A stretch of DNA of 64,000 nucleotides from Acarospora socialis (Eukaryota; Ascomycota; Lecanoromycetes; Acarosporales; Acarosporaceae): NCBI GenBank assembly GCA_025617375.2, contig JAMYGW020000012.1, forward strand, positions 558,001 through 622,000, in the 5' to 3' direction. Shown here piece after piece: positions 57,134 to 64,000 of the stretch. The notes below the pieces were generated by a model. It saw nothing but the letters and a program-made list of their open reading frames with translations, was not told the DNA's origin and made no database searches. The translations under genes and the position numbers were made by a program. Within the stretch, counting starts at the first letter, position 1, and every line of letters begins with the position of its first letter.

Positions 57134-58492
57134 ATGAGTGAGAGAACCGTTTTCCGTTCGGCATTGGTGCTTGCGCGCCGCACCAATGGCCTCGCAGGTC
57201 GTTCCAGCAAGCCTTCAAGACATCGTGTGTCGCCCCATGGTGCTGGCCATCAGAGACGTGGCATAGCAAAACAAGGGTTCCTGCTGGATCAGGATATTAC
57301 TTCAGATGGAAACCTTCCACCACCGCCACTTCCCCCCTTTGGCACTTCGAAGCGCGACGCACTCCAGAATATCAAGCCCTTTTCATCCTTCCTGACGGAC
57401 ACTTACCAGCGCCAGCATGACTATCTGCGCATCAGTATCACCGAACGTTGCAACCTCCGATGTTTGTATTGCATGCCGGAGGAAGGCGTGCCGCTCTCCC
57501 CAGCGGCCCATCTTCTTACCACTGCGGAGATAGTCTACCTCTCCTCGCTCTTCGTTTCCCAAGGCGTGACCAAAATGAGACTCACGGGCGGCGAACCGAC
57601 AGTAAGAAGGGACATTGTGCCGCTTATGCATAGCCTGGGTGACCTGAGGCGTCAAGGGTTGAAGGAACTATGTTTGACAACCAATGGGATCGCGCTACAT
57701 CGAAAACTCGATAGCATGGCTGAAGCTGGGCTCACCGGGGTGAACTTAAGTTTGGACACGCTGGATCCGTTCCAATTTCAGATCATGACGCGGCGGAAAG
57801 GGTTTGAGGCGGTTATGCATAGCATTGACAGGATCCTGGAGATGAACCGACTAGGGGCGGAGATCAAGCTCAAAATCAACTGCGTGATCATGCGGGGGGT
57901 CAATGAGAGGGAGATTGTTCCGTTTGTTGAAATGGGAAGAGAGAAAGATATCGAAGTTCGCTTCATTGAGTACATGCCTTTCGATGGAAACAAATGGAGT
58001 AAAGGCAAGATGTTAGCCTACAAAGAGATGTTAGCATTGATTCGGGAAAAGTACCCGGGATTGGTCAAGGTTCGAGACCACAAGAACGACACGAGTAAAA
58101 CATACCAAGTTCCAGGCTTTATGGGGAGAATAGGATTCATCACTAGTATGACACATAACTTCTGCGGAAGCTGCAACAGGCTGCGAATCACAAGTGATGG
58201 AAACCTCAAGGTGTGTCTTTTTGGCAACTCGGAGGTTTCTTTGCGAGACCTGCTGCGGAAAGATAATGGTGGCGTGCCGATTGACCAAGAAGCTATGGAA
58301 GCCATGAAAAGAATCGAAATGGATCGACAACAAGCTTTACCTGGCAGTACCGGCACATTGGGGAACAGCGAACGGGAGAGACAACTCCTGGAAGTCATCG
58401 GCATGGCCGTGAAGAGGAAGAAAGAGAGGCACGCCGGGATGGGCGAGTTGGAGAACATGAAGAACAGACCTATGATCTTAATTGGTGGGTAG
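57134..58492 (+). CDS. cnxABC: MoaA-type radical SAM enzyme of molybdopterin synthesis
   Basis: Unspliced frame of 452 aa. MoaA/MOCS1A with MoaC converts GTP to cyclic pyranopterin monophosphate, the first step of molybdenum cofactor synthesis, in mitochondria in eukaryotes. A basic, Ser/Arg-rich N-terminus (residues 1-48) fits a presequence. The radical SAM cluster site is ERCNLRCLYCMPEEG (CxxxCxxC), followed by MRLTGGEPTVRRDI. The C-terminal second cluster site is CGSCNRLRITSDGNLKVC. The frame ends MILIGG then TAG. A terminal Gly-Gly is required for activity in human MOCS1A. In Aspergillus nidulans cnxABC the MoaA and MoaC domains are in one polypeptide; here the MoaC frame begins 127 bp downstream and could be joined by splicing across the Gly-Gly codons. 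Confidence 0.93.
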   Translation: MSERTVFRSALVLARRTNGLAGRSSKPSRHRVSPHGAGHQRRGIAKQGFLLDQDITSDGNLPPPPLPPFGTSKRDALQNIKPFSSFLTDTYQRQHDYLRISITERCNLRCLYCMPEEGVPLSPAAHLLTTAEIVYLSSLFVSQGVTKMRLTGGEPTVRRDIVPLMHSLGDLRRQGLKELCLTTNGIALHRKLDSMAEAGLTGVNLSLDTLDPFQFQIMTRRKGFEAVMHSIDRILEMNRLGAEIKLKINCVIMRGVNEREIVPFVEMGREKDIEVRFIEYMPFDGNKWSKGKMLAYKEMLALIREKYPGLVKVRDHKNDTSKTYQVPGFMGRIGFITSMTHNFCGSCNRLRITSDGNLKVCLFGNSEVSLRDLLRKDNGGVPIDQEAMEAMKRIEMDRQQALPGSTGTLGNSERERQLLEVIGMAVKRKKERHAGMGELENMKNRPMILIGG

Positions 58493-58619
58493 GTTTGGGA
58501 CAGTTCAGCTCGCCCTCCATGCCGATTCTGTATACACTGTATTTAAAAATAACATACTCACCAACGATAAACTTTTCGTTTGTCAGATCTTGCTATCAGC
58601 GTATGCGGAGTTATAGACC

Positions 58620-59411
58620 ATGCTAATGGTCTGGGTAGGTGAGCTGCCGTGTCGTAAACTGCATCAGTCTCCTTGCGTGACGCCTATTCCATCGCCGACC
58701 AAGACCACTCAACATCCCCACTCCACAGCCCCAACATCACTGCCCTGGGCCCGCGTTCCACATCAACTACTTATCTCAAAAAATATCCTCCCCCGGTTCA
58801 GCCCTCCCGCCCATTCTCAGCGCAGTTATTCAACAAAACCCTCTCCGGCCCCATCCTCCAACACCCTTCCACACCTGACTCCATCTTCTACCGTGCACAT
58901 GGTGCCCGTAACGCATAAAGCACCGAGCCACCGCACCGCAATCGCCCGCGGCTCAGTCCACTTCTCAAACGCCACGCCCTATGACCAGATCCGGACCAAC
59001 ATGCTCAAAAAGGGCGACGTCCTCGGCGTGGCGCGTGTGGCGGGCATAATGGCCGCAAAGAAGACGGGCGATATTGTACCGCTATGTCACCCCATTGCGC
59101 TGACGGCTGTAGAGGTTAAGGTGGAGCTTGTTACACCTGCTGCTGCCGCTGATCTTGAGAAGCCAGTTACGAAGGAGGGAGGGAAGATGATGGGATTCGG
59201 GGGTGTAGAGATCGAAGCGAAAGTCGAGTGTGATGGAAAGACGGGGGTGGAGATGGAGGCGCTGGCTGCGGTCATGGGTGCTTGTTTGACGGTGTTCGAT
59301 ATGTGCAAGGCTGTGGATCGGGGGATGAGGATTGAGAGCGTGAGGGTTGTTTTGAAGGAAGGTGGTAGGAGTGGGACATGGTTGGAGGAGGGATTTAGAA
59401 ACGAGTTTTGA
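58620..59411 (+). CDS. cnxABC: MoaC domain (cyclic pyranopterin monophosphate synthase)
   Basis: 263 aa if begun at its own ATG. The MoaC domain (residues 105-263) is complete: TAIARGSVHFSNATPYDQI, KKGDVLGVARVAGIMAAKKTGDIVPLCHP, then TGVEMEALAAVMGACLTVFDMCKAVDRGM. The preceding 100 residues are Ser/Pro/Thr-rich with SQRSYSTKPS, like a presequence cleavage region, so independent targeting is possible. Alternatively this is the 3' part of a cnxABC fusion. Donors gtgggt at 58485 (phase 1) and gtaggt at 58489 (phase 2) fit acceptors ending at 58638 or 58728, and at 58825, respectively. Which form is made cannot be told from the sequence. Confidence 0.88.
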   Translation: MLMVWVGELPCRKLHQSPCVTPIPSPTKTTQHPHSTAPTSLPWARVPHQLLISKNILPRFSPPAHSQRSYSTKPSPAPSSNTLPHLTPSSTVHMVPVTHKAPSHRTAIARGSVHFSNATPYDQIRTNMLKKGDVLGVARVAGIMAAKKTGDIVPLCHPIALTAVEVKVELVTPAAAADLEKPVTKEGGKMMGFGGVEIEAKVECDGKTGVEMEALAAVMGACLTVFDMCKAVDRGMRIESVRVVLKEGGRSGTWLEEGFRNEF

Positions 59412-60955
59412 GAGATTCTACCCGGTACAAATACACGAAGCATATAGGCATGCTGAGACAAATAGAGTAAAGGTGATCTGAGGGTCATCCGTAAGGAATA
59501 AGATAGTCTCTTCCGCAATACCGGACCGATCCGCCCTTGACGAGGCTCTCGAAGGGGTGTTGAAAGGAGTAGATTCTGTGAATTGACCGAGATTAGATAT
59601 ATGTGGTTATCCATGCATATGACGCTCCACATTTAGAAAGCGACGGGGAGCCGCAGTCTCGGTTGGAAGTCTGCAGCGGAAGCTTGCCCCAATCGGGATT
59701 GATCTCTATCGCTCAACATCTAAACGGAGAAGCATCTCGAGAGAAATCTCCGAATATCTGCTTTAGATTGTGCCATCTTTTCTCCCATGTCCATTTTTGT
59801 TGGCGTACAGAGGACTGGACGGACCCGATGACAGTCACTCTCAACCCGGCAACTTGCAGGTCCTCTAGAGTATGATTACCTCTTTGATATATGCCGAAAC
59901 GCCCTGCAAAGCCCCCTGTCATATCATCCCGCCCATAGTTGTCTGTCATTGACCTTGGTGGTCATCAACCGTGTTTCTTGCCGCGTAGTTCTTTGCGTCT
60001 CTCTGTACAGATCTGCGGTCTCGGCGGCGTTCCATTACTGGCGTTCGACGGCACCTCTCGGCGTAACACGTCTCGGCATACCATCTCTCGGCGCGCACTG
60101 GATCTTTTTGACCTTTCTAGTGAGTTCCGTGAAACAACCTCTAACCTCCAACCTTCAACCCTCAAACCTCCACACTGACTTCTGTTCAACCGCAAGGCTC
60201 GGGCAGTCTTCACCTATCCGTACATCATTCGAGTATTTGTCTGGTTCAATAAATCTCTACTTCGAACCTATCGGAGCCTCGTTTCAGCACACTGTCTTCG
60301 AATCAAAGACATGGAGGTGAGCTCACATATCCCGCCTTTCATCCCAGCCATACCACCTCACCAACCTGCTAGAGCTGTCCTTGTATGGCAACATCCCGGG
60401 TTCCTGCTGTTTTGATCACCTGTATCTGAATGTGGCGTGCAGTCTTGTGTTGTATGTTGCACCTCTCTGATTTGGTCTTTCTGATGTGCGCACCATATAT
60501 TCGACCTTTCGTCGGTTATTCCAATACTCCAGGGGTTTGCTAGCTCAACCCAAGTTTGTTCCTCTGGAGGGCACGTACACAAGTGTGCGCGTGACGGTTC
60601 AATAGCGTTGTTTCTGCTCTCTCTGTGTGTTGGCCTTTCTGACTGAAACGCGTGTGTTATCTTCCCGTATTGGCTAAATCTAGGGTCAATCTGCGGATTT
60701 CAATCAGGGTGGTTCTTGAACTTTGGCGGAAGACTTGAGCAGGTAGCTCGCTTTACACAAGCAAACCGGCAGGTTCTGACGCTCGCGTTCTGAGCGGATC
60801 AATCTCATTCTACTGCGAGTGAAAAGATTCCAGACATAAAGTTCTACGCAACCTATCACCACGCACATTTCTACACTCTTCACTTCGGTGCACCTGCTTC
60901 TCATTTGTTTCAGTCTCCCTATCACTCTAGCCATCACATCGCTTCTAAATTTAAT
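59412..60955. other. 1.5-kb intergenic region upstream of GTR2
   Basis: No gene is supported. The right part is pyrimidine-rich with CAACC-type blocks (60130-60180), plausible as promoter or leader of GTR2. Short frames near 59950-60320 (+) have no family match. Confidence 0.5.
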
Positions 60956-62307
60956 ATGAACGCGTATTTGGCGGCTCCTAGGGCTATTCGTCGTCGCCTC
61001 TCTGAGGAGTCTTCGGATGAGCGCCCTGGGGCTGGTCAACGTGTCAAGACACCTGCTGAAAAGTCTCTCCAGCGTATCCTTCAGAACGAGCCTGGTGCGC
61101 CTGCTGCGCCAGAAAACCGTCCTCAATACCATACTGGGCGCATGCCAAATAGCAAGCTCGGTGACAACAAACCGAGACTACTCTTGATGGGGCAGAAGAG
61201 GTAAGGTTTGCTTTGGCAGCACCTGATGAGGCATGGCCTCAGAGCTTAACAGGATGTCAAGCTAAACTTTGCTGCCTACAGGAGCGGGAAATCGTCGATC
61301 TCAAGTGTCGTTTTCCATAAGATGCCGGCCAACGAGACGCTCTTCTTGGAGTCAACAACCCGTATCCAGAAGGATTCCATGCAGTAAGTTGTAACCATAT
61401 CCGAAGTATAGAAACTTCTCTGATGATGTTGCTCAGCTTTTTCATGGATTTTCAAGTTTGGGATTTTCCTGGCCAACTTGACTTTTTGGATCCTGTCTAC
61501 GACCTCGATGCCATCTTTGGTGAAATCGGTGCCCTCATCTGGGTGATTGATGCGCAAGACGACTACTACGAGGCGGTTTCGCGTTTGACTGGCACAATCC
61601 TCAACCTTCAACAGTCGTATCCAAACATCAACATCGAGGTGTTTGTTCACAAAGTCGACTGCCTTTCCGACGAATTTCGCCAAGACACCTATCGCGACAT
61701 CATCCAGCGTGTTACGGACGACTTGAGTGACAACGGCTACGAGAATGCTCCTGTGAGCTTTTACATGACTTCGATCTACAATCACTCCATCTTCGAGGCG
61801 TTTAGCAAGGTCATTCAGAAGCTCATTCCCCAGCTTCCGACGCTTGAAGCCTTGCTTAACACCCTCGTGGCGAACTGCCATATGGAGAAAGCCTACCTGT
61901 TCGACGTCTTGAGCAAGATCTACATCGCGTCTGACAGTAGCCCCATCAACATGCAGAGCTACTCCACTTGTTCGGACTACATCGATGCCATTGTGGATGT
62001 CAGTGAGACTTACGGCTGGGATCGCCCTCCAAAGGAGATGACCCAACGGCAAGTTGATATCGCGAGCCAAGACGCGGAGAGCTATGTCTCCCTGACCGAT
62101 GGTAGTCTCCTCTACTTGATGGAAATCAATAAGTGAGCAATTCCGACCATTGACATTGTATACTCTCCAGCTTACTGATGCCCAACCAGATATCTGGCAC
62201 TCATCGGCATCGTGAAAGATCCAAAGTGGAAGGAGAAAAAGGGGCTCATCGACTACAATGTCGCTGTTTTCCAGGAGGGGATGAACCAGGTTTTCGCTCG
62301 TACTTAG
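60956..62307 (+). CDS. GTR2: Rag-family GTPase Gtr2 (RagC/D type)
   Basis: Exons 60956-61200, 61282-61383, 61437-62132 and 62190-62307 give 386 aa. Gtr2 pairs with Gtr1 on the vacuole membrane in the EGO complex and passes amino-acid sufficiency to TORC1. The P-loop is split by intron 1 (LLMGQKR|SGKSS). RagC-type sequence follows ([20 protein letters not shown]), then G3 [10 protein letters not shown]4 VFVHKVDCL, and the roadblock-like C-terminal domain ([44 protein letters not shown]). An 80-residue basic, disordered N-terminal extension before the P-loop is longer than I recall in yeast Gtr2. All introns are canonical with exact phases. Confidence 0.94.
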
Positions 62308-62792
62308 GAGCTTTCCTTTCCAGAACGCAGAGGATGACTAGATTGCCGCCTCATGACGCTCAAGGGAATGTGTCCAGCTCAGTTGGGGTAGCGAACGCGT
62401 CATTGTTGTATGTAGCGTATGGAGATATAGGATACCATTACGCTATCCAATGACACGCTTCCAGAAGCAAAGTTAGCAACCAACGCGAGCTACCTACACT
62501 GAGTGAAAGTGTGACTTCACAAACCAGATGCAGGATCAGATTATAAAATTGTCAGCGATGAGGCAACGTAGCCGGATACCAGTAGCTCAAAGCCCATGAT
62601 TTCCTTGTGCGCTTTACGGACAATCACCCTGCAGCCCTAGCTTGGAATAACCTCGCCCGGCACCGGTCCGTAGCGAGGATACCAACTCCGATAAGTCCGT
62701 CAGACCATACACCCACCCTCTCTCCACAACAAGCCACCCTCCACCAACATCGTCTTCTCCACCGCAATACTCTCCACCCCCGCTTCCAAAGC
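62308..62792. other. intergenic
   Basis: A 485-bp gap between two plus-strand genes. The right half is C/A-rich (caccctctctccacaac type), likely leader sequence. No other feature is seen. Confidence 0.5.
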
Positions 62793-63731
62793 ATGGATCC
62801 GCAACCCCACCGCCGAAAACCGCTCAACCACCACGATGATCCACCGCCAGAGACCGATCCCAGACAAGGCGCAACACCACCACCAACGCCACCACCAACG
62901 ACTAAACAAGCCCGAAGACAAGGATGGGAGGAAGAGGAGTCAGAAACACGAATAAGCCTCCTCGACATCCTCCGCGTCCTAGGCGGTCTCCTCCTCCTCT
63001 CCTCCGCCCTCAGCTACTTCATCACGCGCGAGAGCCTCTTCTGGAACTACCGGCCGGCCTTCACGCGGCCGGGCGCTCTTAGAGCCTGGCTCGTACGTCC
63101 CTCTCCTTCCTAAACCTCCCCTTCCGCCCCTTCCAAACTGCAACTGCCCAACCACAACTCCGCGACCACTAACCCGGCCCCCTCCGCACAGCGCGGTCCC
63201 ATCTCCCTAACAGACGCCGAGCTCCTCGCCTACGACGGCACGGACGCGGCGCTGCCGATCTACGTGGCGCTGAACGGGACCATCTACGACGTGTCGGCGG
63301 CGCCGCACATGTACGGACCCGGTGGGTCGTATCATTTCTTCGCGGGGCGGGACGCGACGCGGGCGTTCGTGACGGGGTGTTTTGCGGAGGATCTGGTGCC
63401 GGATTTGAGGGGGGTGGAGGAGATGTTTGTGCCTGTTGACGAGGATGAGGGGGAAGGTGGGGAGGGTGGGGTGAAAGGGGAGGGAAAAGGGGGAGGACTG
63501 AGTGGGGCGGAGAGGAAGTTGAGGAGGGAGAGGGAGCTGAGGGTAGCGAGGAGGAAGGTGGCGGAGAGTGTGGCGCATTGGGAGGGGTTTTTTGGAAGGA
63601 AGGGCGGGAAGTATTTTGAGGTGGGCAGGGTGAGGAGGGAGGAGGGGTGGTTGGAACGGTTGCCGAGGAGGGAGCTGTGTGAGGCTGCGAGGAAGAGTAG
63701 GCCGAAGAGGGAGAGGGATAGGGAATCTTAG
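62793..63731 (+). CDS. membrane-anchored cytochrome b5-like (MAPR-type) protein
   Basis: Exons 62793-63092 and 63192-63731 give 279 aa. An N-terminal Pro/Arg-rich stretch is followed by one membrane segment (LDILRVLGGLLLLSSALSYFI). Across the intron comes the heme/steroid-binding fold: RGPISLTDAELLAYDGTDAALPIYVALNGTIYDVS, then MYGPGGSYHFFAGRDATRAFVTGCF. The Tyr-rich pattern without HPGG is that of the Dap1/PGRMC membrane-associated progesterone receptor group rather than cytochrome b5. The C-terminal half is Gly/Glu- then Arg-rich and helical (KLRRERELRVARRKV; AHWEGFFGRKGGKYFEVG), which is longer than Dap1. It probably sits in the ER or a similar membrane. Confidence 0.85.
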
Positions 63732-64000
63732 AGGTTGAACGACTCTTTCGGTTCTAGGAGGGGGCATCGTGGCCCTTTGAATGCTATAATATGTCGCTTT
63801 CGTGCTTGCGGGTGCTTATCAGGCGGTGATGGCTAGCGGATCAATATTCCCAATTCCATATATCGCACCAAAAAGCAACTCAGCATAATCGGCCGAAGTA
63901 GAACACCCGTTGCATTGTAACTAGATGTACATCAAGAAGACCTAGGGCCGACCACTCAGACGATCCATCTCGACCAGAGCAGCGTCCTATTCCATCCTCC
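63732..64000. other. window end, no gene seen
   Basis: The last 269 bp after the MAPR-type gene hold no supported frame or repeat. Confidence 0.5.

Noticed and set aside
1-64000. Search for tRNA, rRNA, CRISPR, and transposon or virus-like elements
   Set aside because: No tRNA TPsiC-arm context, no regular repeat-spacer array, and no transposase, reverse transcriptase, integrase or long terminal repeat pattern was seen. Very diverged remnants could be missed by eye.

Overview
The window is nuclear DNA of a filamentous ascomycete (Pezizomycotina; Dothideomycetes would fit, but the sequence alone does not fix class or genus). The signs are short GT-AG introns of about 45-120 nt with clear branch sites, intergenic gaps of 0.1-3 kb, and fungal families such as SWR1 Swc5, SAGA Spt20, Gtr2, a Pex22-like peroxin and the MoaA/MoaC (cnxABC) pair. 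I found no rRNA, tRNA, CRISPR array or intact mobile element. Gene models were built by joining open frames at splice sites that keep the family homology; exon limits are given in the entries.

Layout. 1-7 kb: an SRA-YDG domain gene and an ABM-domain gene on the minus strand, then the pseudouridine synthase PUS7 (+). 7-15 kb: an ELO-type elongase with a very long repetitive tail, a J-domain protein with a C-terminal Cys cluster, and an F-box-like acidic protein (all +). 15-19 kb: a Poa1-like macrodomain protein, an unassigned gene and a MIF-like protein (all -). 20.8-23.1 kb: a small DGAIG-repeat protein behind a CRE/STRE promoter, and SWC5 (+). 23.3-25.2 kb: an F-box/LRR-type protein (-). 26.6-29.4 kb: a six-exon orphan repeat gene in which every coding intron is phase 0. 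29.4-36 kb: gene-poor, with a membrane-protein remnant and a C2H2 factor (-). 36-41 kb: SPT20 and a Pex22-like gene (-). 41.3-48 kb: eIF2B gamma (+), a PPR protein (-), and a histidine acid phosphatase whose catalytic motif is assembled with a 13-nt microexon. 48.3-54.6 kb: tRNase Z and a bZIP factor (-). 57-63.7 kb: MoaA and MoaC frames for molybdopterin synthesis, the Gtr2 GTPase, and a membrane-anchored cytochrome-b5-like protein (+).

Most of the genes are unrelated housekeeping and regulatory genes, not a cluster. Functional links that can be argued are: RNA maturation (PUS7, tRNase Z, PPR), chromatin (SRA, Swc5, Spt20), and amino-acid/TOR control (a Gcn4/CPC1-type site upstream of eIF2B gamma; Gtr2). 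The best candidates for something undescribed are the orphan phase-0 repeat gene, the elongase with a LEA-like tail, a MOCS1-like switch at the MoaA Gly-Gly end, the acid phosphatase microexons, a MIF domain flanked by basophilic-kinase-type sites, and an ATG-less, presequence-like extension upstream of tRNase Z.
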